From: Lachnospiraceae bacterium
GTDB taxonomy: Bacteria; Bacillota; Clostridia; Lachnospirales; Lachnospiraceae
Direction of reading: 5' to 3'
NCBI GenBank assembly: GCA_016291405.1
Contig: JAEEXG010000021.1
Coordinates: forward strand, 1-37,641
DNA: 37,641 nucleotides
Part shown: positions 9,076-16,637 of the stretch, piece by piece
Layout of the letters: each line of letters opens with the position of its first letter
Numbering within the stretch: the first letter of the stretch is position 1
Notes under the pieces: model-generated
Database searches by the model: none
What the model was told of the DNA's origin: nothing
Seen by the model: only the letters and a program-made list of their open reading frames with translations
Position numbers and translations under genes: made by a program

Positions 9076-9430
9076 GAGATTATTTGTAAATTGGGAGCAA
9101 ATTATAGACTAATTAGGGGCCCTTGGGGGCTCTCATGGGCCAATATGAAATCCATTGCAAATTAGGCGTAATTTTGGCTGTTTTGGACCTGATTTTGAAC
9201 TAATTTGGGCCAATACATAAAGCATACATAATTGGGAGTAGAAAATGCGATTTTCTACTCCCAAATCATCATGGATTCAATATTAGCCCAAATGATTCTA
9301 AAAAGTGCTCTGAAAGGGGCTAAATTACTCCCAAATCTTCATGGATTTCACATTGGCCCACCTGAGCCGGAACAGACCATAAATAACACCTAATTTGCTC
9401 CCAATTTTTAAATTATTACTTATTGGGACA
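9065..9430. repeat. Modular nested palindrome, copy A
   Basis: This 366-bp stretch is one long imperfect palindrome centred near 9248. TGGGCCAATA occurs at 9065, 9136 and 9206 in the left arm, a 70-71-bp period. Its complement occurs ending at 9290 (TATTAGCCCA), 9360 (CATTGGCCCA) and 9430 (TATTGGGACA) in the right arm, a 70-bp period. Each unit also holds an AAATCCAT-like block and a TTGGGAGTAATTT-like block in its first ~42 bases, then ~28 more variable bases. The centre is a strong hairpin (ttgggagtagaaaa / ttttctactcccaa, 9233-9263). The right end touches the stop codon of the nuclease gene at 9431, so the nuclease transcript would run into this structure. No open reading frame of note lies here. 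Confidence 0.9.
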
Positions 9431-10210
9431 CTAATCCATCAACCATTCTTCAATCTCATCTATGATTCTATCAATAGTCATCATATTAATGGGCTTATCG
9501 GCTGTTTCAAAAGTGAAGATCAATTCTCTGCCCGGAAGCAAACCGTTTGAATAGTATAAGTCTTCCTTTTCCAAAGCCTTCTTTCTATATTTAGGATCAT
9601 CCATCATTCCATAATGCTCCCAATACTTGTATTCACCTGTCCTCTCTTTGTAAAAGGTAAAGTCGGGGTAAGAAGTTTGACCTCCAATAATAGCTTTGCA
9701 TTCATATCGGAAAGGGATTTTTCGATGAAATAATTCCATATCGATAAGGCACTCCGATTTTGAACGGAGGATGTGCCCTGAGGGGCTTGGGAATTTAAGA
9801 TTATCTAAAAATGTGGGATTTTGATCAAATGGTTGGTCTTGCCATTTTTGCACGTCTTCGTTGTTTGCTTTGATAAGTAATTCCTCGAATCTTTTTTGCG
9901 TGGTGGCGCTTTTAATCCAGGCGTCCTCACTCGGACAGTGCTTTAAATAAAGGTCAATGGCAGCTTTTTCTTTTTCCATAAGTATTATGCGTTCGGTTTC
10001 AATTCGTTTTTTCGCAAGGGCCGACGCAAGTTTGATTTCACTTTTGGGAAGATAGTTTCTTTCACCGTCATCAGGTTTTACAAACCATTTTGTAGCGTTA
10101 CGATTATAAGAAATCTCCAGTTTTCCGGGAGGAGCTGATTTGATGGTTTTACGGCACTTTTCAATCTCAGCACAAAGAAAAGCTCGCCGTTTAAGAATTG
10201 AGTCGTACAT
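9431..10210 (-). CDS. PD-(D/E)XK-like nuclease of unknown role
   Basis: A 259-aa cytosolic protein without signal or membrane segments. The N-terminal ~110 residues are helical and charged. The C-terminal half carries a restriction-endonuclease-like core: RSKSE with Glu153, an FRYE beta strand (Glu170), YPDFTF with Asp183, and YWEHYG with Glu198/His199. The usual lysine of the (D/E)XK pair is replaced (EHY), a variant common in clostridial hypothetical proteins with the SKSE-PDFT-WEH pattern. The ATG at 10210 has AAGGAG upstream, and a strong promoter lies at 10305-10277. The stop codon abuts the end of palindrome A. It could serve in defence, DNA repair or mobility of the surrounding repeats; none of these is shown. 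Nuclease fold: fairly sure. Biological role: unknown. Confidence 0.75.
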   Translation of the reverse strand: MYDSILKRRAFLCAEIEKCRKTIKSAPPGKLEISYNRNATKWFVKPDDGERNYLPKSEIKLASALAKKRIETERIILMEKEKAAIDLYLKHCPSEDAWIKSATTQKRFEELLIKANNEDVQKWQDQPFDQNPTFLDNLKFPSPSGHILRSKSECLIDMELFHRKIPFRYECKAIIGGQTSYPDFTFYKERTGEYKYWEHYGMMDDPKYRKKALEKEDLYYSNGLLPGRELIFTFETADKPINMMTIDRIIDEIEEWLMD

Positions 10211-10276
10211 ATTTCTCCTTATTAAATTGATTTTAATGAAAACGGAAATCAGATTTTGACTTCCGAGGATAAAGAA

Positions 10277-10305
10277 AATATATGATAATCCAATCCGAGT
10301 GTCAA
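10277..10305 (-). promoter_or_regulatory. SigA-type promoter of the nuclease gene
   Basis: On the minus strand: TTGACA (10305-10300), 17-bp spacer, TATATT (10282-10277). A near-consensus promoter, giving a leader of roughly 60 nt before the ATG at 10210. Confidence 0.85.
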
Positions 10306-10316
10306 GCGATAAATTC

Positions 10317-10345
10317 TTCGAAAACTGATGGATATCGAGTATAAT
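10317..10345 (+). promoter_or_regulatory. Probable promoter of the S66 peptidase gene
   Basis: Perfect -10 TATAAT (10340-10345) with a weak -35 TTCGAA (10317-10322) at 17 bp. It points away from the nuclease promoter, whose -35 box lies 11 bp away. Confidence 0.6.
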
Positions 10346-10411
10346 GGGATTGTCGATTTAAAATGATTTCAAAGCCATGTGAGAAATGGTGATTGAATTT
10401 GGAGGTATTCT

Positions 10412-11245
10412 ATGAAGGCAGGTATAAGTGCATGCTCCAACGGACATATGAAAGAATGGAAAAATCAGGTTGATGAGCTTGTTGAAACTTTAAATAAAAT
10501 GGGGATTGAGCCGATTCTTTCGCCCCACATATATGCAACCATCGACGAATTCAGTGCTTCCGACAAAGAACGCGCCGAGGACTTGATGCGCTTTTATTTA
10601 GATAAAGATATCACCAATATATTTGACATTTCAGGCGGCGATCTGGCTAACGGTGTTTTAAAGTATCTTGATTTTGATGTGATAAAAGAAACCGGTAAGA
10701 CTTTCTGGGGATATTCAGATCTAACCACCATTATAAATGCCATCTATTCAATGACAGGAAAGTCCTCCGTTCTTTATCAAATAAAGAACATGGTTTGGAA
10801 TTGTAAAGATATTCAACAGAAAAGATTCTTTGATTACATAGGCGGAAAAAACAATGACTTATTTGATTTAAAATACGATTTCTTGCAGGGAAAATCCATG
10901 GAAGGAATTGTTGTAGGCGGAAACATTCGCTGTTTTTCTAAACTTGCAGGCACAAAATACTGGCCTGATATGACGGGTAAAATCCTTCTTTTAGAATCAC
11001 TTGGAGGAGAGAGCGGTCAGATTGCTACACTTCTAAATCAGCTTGATGACATAGGTGTGTTTAAGCAGATTTCCGGCGTTTTACTTGGAACATTCACAAA
11101 TTATGAAAAAGCAGGCCTTGAACTTACTGTTTATGACTTACTTAAAATGCACATTTCTGATGATATGCCCGTAGCTTGTACAAAAGAAATCGGTCACGGA
11201 AATGATTCTAAAGCAATAAAGATTGGGGCTTATCAAGCTTTTTAG
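10412..11245 (+). CDS. S66-family serine peptidase (LD-carboxypeptidase / MccF-like)
   Basis: A 277-aa cytosolic enzyme of peptidase family S66. The family includes LD-carboxypeptidases that trim the muropeptide tetrapeptide during wall recycling, and MccF, which cleaves the toxic nucleotide-peptide microcin C. The Ser-Glu-His triad is visible: Ser102 in WGYSDLT, Glu195 in LLLESLGG and His262 in IGHGND. Other family blocks are FDISGGDLAN and GVLLGTF. It is slightly shorter than the usual ~300 aa. The ATG has GGAGG 7 nt upstream. Transcribed divergently from the nuclease gene, it runs into palindrome B. Sequence alone does not separate wall recycling from immunity; the accessory setting makes an MccF-like role possible. 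Confidence 0.85.
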   Translation: MKAGISACSNGHMKEWKNQVDELVETLNKMGIEPILSPHIYATIDEFSASDKERAEDLMRFYLDKDITNIFDISGGDLANGVLKYLDFDVIKETGKTFWGYSDLTTIINAIYSMTGKSSVLYQIKNMVWNCKDIQQKRFFDYIGGKNNDLFDLKYDFLQGKSMEGIVVGGNIRCFSKLAGTKYWPDMTGKILLLESLGGESGQIATLLNQLDDIGVFKQISGVLLGTFTNYEKAGLELTVYDLLKMHISDDMPVACTKEIGHGNDSKAIKIGAYQAF

Positions 11246-11294
11246 TGTAATAAGAATTGATGGGGTGACTTTTAAGGTATTTCAAAGAGCCGGT

Positions 11295-11520
11295 TGGGCC
11301 AATACGAAATCCATAGTAAATTGGGCGTAATTTTTGGCTGTTTTGGACCTGATTTTGGGCTAATGTGGGCCAATACATAAAGCATAAAAAATTGGGAGTA
11401 GAAAACGCGGTTTTCTACTCCCAATTCTTCGCGGATTTGATATTAGCCCAAACGATTCTAAAATGAGCCCTGAAAGGGGCTAAATTACTCCCAAATCTTC
11501 ATGGATTTTATATTGGCCCA
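11295..11520. repeat. Modular nested palindrome, copy B
   Basis: A 226-bp copy of the inner four units of palindrome A (9136-9360), in the same orientation and identical at roughly nine in ten positions by eye. TGGGCCAATA lies at 11295 and 11366; the complements end at 11450 (TATTAGCCCA) and 11520 (TATTGGCCCA). The centre is near 11408 with the same hairpin (ttgggagtagaaaa / ttttctactcccaa, loop region cgcgg). Several differences between the copies keep the arms paired: the central loop-proximal bases are atgcgat in A and acgcggt in B. It begins 49 nt after the S66 gene stop. The outermost units found in copy A are missing here. Confidence 0.9.
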
Positions 11521-11541
11521 CCAAAAAGCGCCAGAGCCCAC
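11510..11541. repeat. Outer inverted flank, right copy
   Basis: Reverse complement of 9045-9075 with one extra base and one substitution. It spans the last unit of palindrome B and the first 19-bp tandem unit. Confidence 0.8.
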
Positions 11542-11580
11542 GAAAAGCGCCAGAGCCCACGAAAAGCCCCAGAGCCCGCA
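11524..11580. repeat. Three tandem 19-bp repeats
   Basis: Units at 11524-11542 and 11543-11561 are identical (aaaagcgccagagcccacg). The third (11562-11580) has three changes. A degenerate continuation (aaaaggcctc) follows. One inverted copy of the unit lies at 9045-9062. Confidence 0.85.
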
Positions 11581-11631
11581 AAAGGCCTCAATCCCCCGCA
11601 CCGGTGCCCCAAAGCTCCCAACCCCGCAAAG

Positions 11632-11662
11632 TAAGGGAGCAGGCGCGTTGCCTGCTCCCTTA
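11632..11662. other. Strong hairpin between convergent genes, without a T-tract
   Basis: Perfect 13-bp stem (taagggagcaggc / gcctgctccctta) with a GCGTT loop, between the S66 gene side and the end of the chemoreceptor gene. Neither strand has a T-run behind it, so it is not a standard intrinsic terminator, although it may still stop or protect transcripts. The rest of 11581-11687 is C-rich and holds no gene I can support. Confidence 0.6.
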
Positions 11663-11687
11663 GTAAAACTATATGGTAAATCCGGGC

Positions 11688-13385
11688 TTATTTAAGCTTA
11701 AATACTGATACCTGATTTCCAAGGTCTTCCGCAATGTCTGTTAAGCGCCTTGCATCGGAAGCAAGTTCCTGCATATCCTGGTTAACAACAGTTGTGGAAG
11801 CTGAAGTTTCCTGGGTGGAAGCTGCATTTTCTTCTGCGATGGCAGAGAGGTTTGAAACGATGTCTGTAACAGTCTGACGTGACTTGTTTAACTGTCTCAT
11901 GTTCTCTGAAATCTCAGATGCATTATCTCTTGACTGCTTAACGCCTTCAATGATTTCCTTAAATGCTGTAGCTGTTTCCGCAACCATTTCACTCTGGTTA
12001 TTCATGATTACATTAACTTCGTTCATGGTGTTAACAGCCTTTTCTGAATCTTCCACAAGGGATGTAATGATTTCTTCAATTTTCTTTGCAGATTCGCTTG
12101 ACTGTTCAGCAAGCTTTGAAATCTGTGAAGCAACAACTGCGAAGCCCTTTCCTTGTTCGCCTGCTCTTGCGGCTTCGATTGAAGCGTTAAGAGAAAGAAG
12201 GTTGGTTTCTTCTGCAATTGAAGTGATAAGGCTAACTGCCTCACCGATATTCTTAGCAGATTCGTTGGTGGTATTGGTCTGTTCGTAAATGATTTCGATG
12301 GCATCTTTTGCCTTTGCATTTACGCCTTCAAGTTTGGTAAGTGTTTCTGAAGCAGCCTTACCGCTTGTTTCCATACCGTCTGCAACTTCGTTTAACTTTT
12401 CGATGCTTTCATTGGTGCGTTCAACCAATTCGCCCATCTGAATAACCTTTTCGGTAGCATCTGTTGTATCTGTAGCCTGGCTGGTAGCGCCTTCTGCAAT
12501 TTCCTGAACTGAGTGTTCAATCTGATCAAGAGATGTTGAACACTTTTCGCATGTTCCGCCAAGTGTACCTGCAAATGAGTCTACGTCGCCGCTCTTTGAT
12601 TTAATGTTTTCAACGATTTCCTGAAGTTTATCCTGAAGGTCGTTGATGCTTCGGCAAATGTCGCCGCTTTCGTCCTTATTATTAAGAAGCTTTTCAGGAA
12701 TTTCGTTTGTAAGGTCACCGCTTGCAACGGATGCAAGTGTATTAACACTGTAGATAAAGCGTTTGCTGATTGCTTCTGAAACAAACCATGCAACGATAAA
12801 GCAACCAACGACTACCAATACTGCAACAAAGATAATACCTGTTACAAGGGATCTTACTGTTGCGTTAACGGTTGCCTGAGGCTTTCCTGCAAACACCATA
12901 CCGACTGCATTTCCGTTATCGTCTAAAAGAGGAATATAGTATGCAAAATAGGGTTTTCCGACTACGTTTACGTTTTCAGCAAAATATTCCTGCTTATTGT
13001 TAATAACCTTAGTAACAACTGCGTCACCTGCGGTTGTAAGTAATGCTCTTTTACCGTCGTCTTGGACAACTGAAGTTGAATAACGTGTATTTCCGAAGAA
13101 AAGTGTGGTAACGATACCGGTTTCTGCCTTAATACTATCCATTATTTCTGTTTCGATAGTAAGGTTTCTTGTTCCGTTAAACAATTGATCGTTTTCAACG
13201 TAATAATCGTTTCCTTCTACTTCTGTAGCATTTTCTCTTAAAAGAAGACAGGTAGAATGCAGAGCATCCTGAATTTCATCCTTCATTGAGGCTGTAGCCT
13301 TCTCTGATACGTAGAATCCGATTACCAATGATGCGACAAGAATTGGAACGATGGAGACAAGTAAGAGTTTTCCTTTTAGTTTCAT
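11688..13385 (-). CDS. Methyl-accepting chemotaxis protein
   Basis: A 565-aa transmembrane chemoreceptor that would control a CheA kinase and hence flagellar rotation. TM1 is at ~7-25, then an extracytoplasmic single-Cache-type sensor (~30-178, with [11 protein letters not shown] and [13 protein letters not shown] typical of this fold), TM2 at ~180-202, HAMP at ~203-255, and a long coiled-coil signalling domain. The conserved CheA/CheW-binding hairpin tip is at ~391-419 ([10 protein letters not shown] and [16 protein letters not shown]). The ligand is not evident. The start is ATG at 13385 with AAGGAGA upstream. It is a single gene, convergent with the S66 gene and divergent from fapA. Its presence suggests a motile organism, but no flagellar gene is in the window. 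Confidence 0.95.
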   Translation of the reverse strand: MKLKGKLLLVSIVPILVASLVIGFYVSEKATASMKDEIQDALHSTCLLLRENATEVEGNDYYVENDQLFNGTRNLTIETEIMDSIKAETGIVTTLFFGNTRYSTSVVQDDGKRALLTTAGDAVVTKVINNKQEYFAENVNVVGKPYFAYYIPLLDDNGNAVGMVFAGKPQATVNATVRSLVTGIIFVAVLVVVGCFIVAWFVSEAISKRFIYSVNTLASVASGDLTNEIPEKLLNNKDESGDICRSINDLQDKLQEIVENIKSKSGDVDSFAGTLGGTCEKCSTSLDQIEHSVQEIAEGATSQATDTTDATEKVIQMGELVERTNESIEKLNEVADGMETSGKAASETLTKLEGVNAKAKDAIEIIYEQTNTTNESAKNIGEAVSLITSIAEETNLLSLNASIEAARAGEQGKGFAVVASQISKLAEQSSESAKKIEEIITSLVEDSEKAVNTMNEVNVIMNNQSEMVAETATAFKEIIEGVKQSRDNASEISENMRQLNKSRQTVTDIVSNLSAIAEENAASTQETSASTTVVNQDMQELASDARRLTDIAEDLGNQVSVFKLK

Positions 13386-13549
13386 AGTTAAATTCTCCTT
13401 TACAATTTATTTCTTATAGCCCGGAAAAGAATCCCTCTTTTCAAAGTCATTGTAGTTAGTTAATGTTAACGCATTGTAAACAAGGAGAAGAAATATCACA
13501 TAAATGGGGATAAATGCCGTAAATATGCATATTTATAGCCTTAATACAT

Positions 13550-13578
13550 TTGTTTGAGATGAGTGTTGCTCCTATGGT
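13550..13578 (+). promoter_or_regulatory. Possible promoter of the fapA-folC unit
   Basis: TTGTTT (13550-13555), 17 bp, TATGGT (13573-13578). Only a moderate match; it lies in the 244-bp divergent region between the chemoreceptor and fapA, which otherwise holds AT-rich sequence and no recognised RNA. Confidence 0.35.
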
Positions 13579-13638
13579 AATATATAAATGATAGTATATC
13601 TAAGAGTATGTATATAAATGTAAGGGGAGGTGAGGATT

Positions 13639-15174
13639 TTGGCAGAGGATTTAATGAAAGCGCTGAGCAATTTGGAAGAAATGCTTAAAGAAATTCCTCA
13701 GGATCAGCTGATAAAACCCCATCTTGATGAAGGCGAAGTAAACCCTGAAGTTGAAGCGCCTAAAGAAGAAGAAAACACCCATTGTATAAAGAACGGAGCC
13801 TATGTAAGAGTCGAAGACGATTGCATGAAGGCATGGTTATATTTAAATCCTCCAAAGCAAGGGGAGGATTATTACTCGCGGGATTTAATAATGCAGTTTC
13901 TTGCAGAATACGGTGTTATAGCGGGATTTCACACATCAAACATCGCAGCTATTGCAAAGAAGCATGTTTACGAGCGTGAGATTTTGGTTGCAAACGGCAA
14001 AGAAGCCGTAAGAGGCGAGCCGGGATTTTATGAATTTTTCTTTGATACCGGCGATAAACGTCATCCTTTAATAAGAGAAGACGGAACAGTTGACTATTCT
14101 TCCATGTCAAGCCTTTCAAACGTAGAGGAAGGTCAGCTGATTGCAAGGTATCATCACTCGGTTAAATCTGAGGACGGCTATGATGTACTTGGTAAAACGA
14201 TAGCTTCAAAGCCTGCAAAAGACCTTCTTCCTTTAAGAGGAAAGGGCTTTTCAAATGCAAAGAACCCTGATGAGTACTATGCTACGATTTCAGGTAAGAT
14301 AGAGTATAAAAACGGTCATATTGACATTAAAGACGTCCATGAAATAAGGGGCGATGTTGACATGATCACAGGTAAGGTTGAATTCTTTGGAGATATCCAC
14401 ATTCAGGGTAATGTGGGCACAGGTGTTGTGATAAGGTCAAGTAGAAACGTAACCGTTGACGGAGTGGTGGAAGCTGCCACTATTTATGCGGGCGGTGACG
14501 TGGTGTTAAAGAGAGGTATCCAAGGCGCGCAGAAAGCACACATTGTGGCAAGAGGTACGGTTTGCGCCGAATTTATAGAGCACACAAAGGTGGAAGCAGG
14601 GGAAGATATAAGAGCCAATTCCTTCCTTAATTCTGACGTTTACTCCGCAGGAAAGATTAAAGCCGAAGGAAAACAGGGAATAATTTTAGGCGGACACGTA
14701 AGAGGACTTCTTGGTGTTAGTGCTCAAAATATAGGAAACGATGCGGAAACAAAGACAGCGGTTTCTTGCGGCTATTCTGCTGAAGATTATGCTCACTATG
14801 TAGATGCATTCCAAAGAGAAACGGAAGCTCAAAAGCAGTTATCGGATACCGTTGAAAAAATGACCGAGCTTTTAAAATTAAGAAGGCTTGGAAAAGATGT
14901 TATGCCTGAAAAAACAAACCGCGATATTGCCTTTTTAAACGAGAAAAAAGACGAATATTTCGAGGCCCTTGATAAGGCAAGAACAGAAAAAGAAGAATTA
15001 ACAAAAATTATTGAAAAAGGTAAAGGAAGTGTTATACTTGCAAATGACAAAATTTTTCGCGGCGTAACCATCTGCGTTGAAGGAAACGTTTACAAGGTAG
15101 AAAGAAACACGTCCTTTATGAAATATCATAATGAAGCGGGAAAGATTGTCCAAAGCGTAATTGTTGCAAGGTAG
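13639..15174 (+). CDS. FapA family protein (DUF342)
   Basis: A 511-aa protein of the FapA/DUF342 family. The ~35-residue N-terminus is acidic. A middle region (~60-200) precedes the repetitive beta-helix (~205-340; repeated G-D-V, G-N-V and G-x-I turns such as GDVDMITGKVEFFGDIHIQGNVGTG). A charged coiled coil (~385-450) and a short beta C-terminus follow. Family members are cytosolic, linked in some bacteria to polar flagellar assembly, but the function is not firmly known. An in-frame GTG at 13630 lies inside the binding site GGGGAGGTGAGG, so the TTG at 13639 is the better start. folC follows after 12 nt, suggesting co-transcription. Confidence 0.85.
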   Translation: MAEDLMKALSNLEEMLKEIPQDQLIKPHLDEGEVNPEVEAPKEEENTHCIKNGAYVRVEDDCMKAWLYLNPPKQGEDYYSRDLIMQFLAEYGVIAGFHTSNIAAIAKKHVYEREILVANGKEAVRGEPGFYEFFFDTGDKRHPLIREDGTVDYSSMSSLSNVEEGQLIARYHHSVKSEDGYDVLGKTIASKPAKDLLPLRGKGFSNAKNPDEYYATISGKIEYKNGHIDIKDVHEIRGDVDMITGKVEFFGDIHIQGNVGTGVVIRSSRNVTVDGVVEAATIYAGGDVVLKRGIQGAQKAHIVARGTVCAEFIEHTKVEAGEDIRANSFLNSDVYSAGKIKAEGKQGIILGGHVRGLLGVSAQNIGNDAETKTAVSCGYSAEDYAHYVDAFQRETEAQKQLSDTVEKMTELLKLRRLGKDVMPEKTNRDIAFLNEKKDEYFEALDKARTEKEELTKIIEKGKGSVILANDKIFRGVTICVEGNVYKVERNTSFMKYHNEAGKIVQSVIVAR

Positions 15175-15186
15175 GTTTTTATTTGT

Positions 15187-16497
15187 ATGGATTTTAAAGA
15201 AGCAGAGGACTGGCTTTACTCTATCCCCAGATTCGCCAAAAAGAATGAGGTAGAAAAGACAAAGCAGTTTTTGGATGAAGAAATAGGGGACTTCAGTAAA
15301 AGTATACCCACGATACATGTGGCCGGCACAAACGGTAAAGGTTCCGTTTGTGCTTATTTACGTGCCGCATTAAATGAGTGCGGTTTAAAGGTGGGACTTT
15401 TTACATCTCCTCACTTAGTGTCTGTCCTTGAAAGATTTATGATAGATGATGTAACCATGTCTGAAAGGGAGTTTACAAACACCCTTGAATACGTGCGTTC
15501 ATTGATTGAAGACTTTAACAAAAAGTCGGGTAATGAAAAATATTTCCCCACTTTCTTTGAGTTTGTTTTCTTTATGGCAGCAGTGTGGTTTAAAAACAAG
15601 AAACCAGATGTGATTGTGCTTGAAACAGGCCTTGGGGGAAGACTTGATGCCACAAATTCAATAGAAAAGAAAGCAATTTCCGTCATTACCGAAATCGGTC
15701 TTGATCATACAGAATATTTGGGAAACACAAAAGAAGAAATTGCTTTTGAAAAAGCGGGTATTATAAAAGAGAATACTCCGGTTGTTTTCTTTAATAAAGA
15801 AGAAAACGTAAGCGATGTGATTAGAAACCGCGCCAAGGAATTAAATGCGCCCGTTTATGAAGTAAGTGTTAAAAATATTAAGAATTATGAAACAAACAAT
15901 GCAGGGATTGATTTTTCAATGCAATCTTTGTATGATGGATTTGTCGAAATTGTGCTTAATACAAAGGCACTTTATCAAACAGAAAATGCGCTTATAGCAT
16001 TTCGTGCATTAGAAGTTCTTTCTAAAGACTTTCCGTTTAAACTTGATTCGAAAGACTACGTTAAAGGTTTGTCTAAGATGAATTGGCCCGGCCGAATGGA
16101 AGTTGTGGCAGACCGCTTCATGGTGGACGGAGGTCACAACGAGGACGGAATAAAAGCATTCCTTGAATCGGTAAAAACATTTGATTATAAGAAGAAAGAG
16201 CTTTTATACAGCGCCGTTTCGGATAAAGATATTGATAAAGCGGCTTCTTTGATAAAAGAAAGCAGGCTTTTTGATAAAATCTACGTTTGCAAGCTTTCAA
16301 GCTACAGAGCTTCTAACTTAGACAGACTTAAAGAAGCCTTTAAGGATGTTCAAAACGTGGAATATTTTGACAACGTAGCAGAGGGAATTGGGAAGATGAT
16401 TTCTGAAAGGTCAAGCGACACTTATTCGTTTGCGGCTGGGTCACTTTACCTTGTGGGCGAAATCAAATCCCTTATCTATGAGGAAGAAATTATATGA
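15187..16497 (+). CDS. folC: Bifunctional folylpolyglutamate synthase / dihydrofolate synthase
   Basis: A 436-aa cytosolic ligase of the Mur superfamily that adds glutamate to dihydropteroate and folates. The ATP-binding loop GTNGKGS is at residues 47-53. The segment LETGLGGRLDATN (~143-155) and the motif EIGLDHTEYLG (~164-175) carry the conserved folate and metal contacts, and DGGHN begins the C-terminal domain at about residue 314. Length is normal. The binding site AAGGTAGG is weak and rather far from the ATG. The stop overlaps the start of the following 46-aa gene in an ATGA arrangement. Confidence 0.95.
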   Translation: MDFKEAEDWLYSIPRFAKKNEVEKTKQFLDEEIGDFSKSIPTIHVAGTNGKGSVCAYLRAALNECGLKVGLFTSPHLVSVLERFMIDDVTMSEREFTNTLEYVRSLIEDFNKKSGNEKYFPTFFEFVFFMAAVWFKNKKPDVIVLETGLGGRLDATNSIEKKAISVITEIGLDHTEYLGNTKEEIAFEKAGIIKENTPVVFFNKEENVSDVIRNRAKELNAPVYEVSVKNIKNYETNNAGIDFSMQSLYDGFVEIVLNTKALYQTENALIAFRALEVLSKDFPFKLDSKDYVKGLSKMNWPGRMEVVADRFMVDGGHNEDGIKAFLESVKTFDYKKKELLYSAVSDKDIDKAASLIKESRLFDKIYVCKLSSYRASNLDRLKEAFKDVQNVEYFDNVAEGIGKMISERSSDTYSFAAGSLYLVGEIKSLIYEEEII

Positions 16498-16634
16498 TTA
16501 ATTTTGAAGAAGAAATAAAAAAATTTAATCCAAGTCTTGAAGTCGAAGACGTTGAAAGCGCCATCTACAACCAGGACATTACCGACGTTGCGGATATTTT
16601 TATAAGAATGATAAAAGAAGACAAGGATAATTAA
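16494..16634 (+). CDS. Small acidic protein of unknown function (46 aa)
   Basis: This short frame starts in an ATGA overlap with the folC stop and ends 3 nt before the next gene, so it fills the gap exactly as a coupled operon gene would. The protein begins MINFEEEIKKFNPSLEVED and ends MIKEDKDN. It is strongly acidic and likely helical, without membrane segment or cysteines. I do not recognise the family. It has no separate Shine-Dalgarno beyond GAGGAAGAAA within the end of folC. Position, coding-like composition and packing support it as real; independent conservation is not tested. Confidence 0.7.
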   Translation: MINFEEEIKKFNPSLEVEDVESAIYNQDITDVADIFIRMIKEDKDN

Positions 16635-16637
16635 CGC

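Noticed and set aside
9065-9430. CRISPR-like array (conserved ~42-bp core, ~28-bp variable part, 70-bp period)
   Set aside because: The units reverse orientation at the centre, and the 'spacers' of the two arms resemble each other's complements, so this is a palindrome; no cas genes are nearby.
11501-11695. Small plus-strand frame containing IPRTGAPK, reminiscent of a sortase signal
   Set aside because: It lies inside the palindrome end, the 19-bp tandem repeats and the hairpin. There is no ribosome binding site, no signal peptide and no hydrophobic segment after the motif.
11884-12288. Plus-strand frame antisense to the chemoreceptor
   Set aside because: It is a mirror of the repetitive coiled-coil codons; no ribosome binding site and no recognisable protein.
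13386-13638. Riboswitch or sigma-D promoter in the chemoreceptor/fapA divergent region
   Set aside because: No c-di-GMP or other riboswitch core and no convincing TAAA/GCCGATAT pair was found; only AT-rich sequence and a modest SigA-like match.
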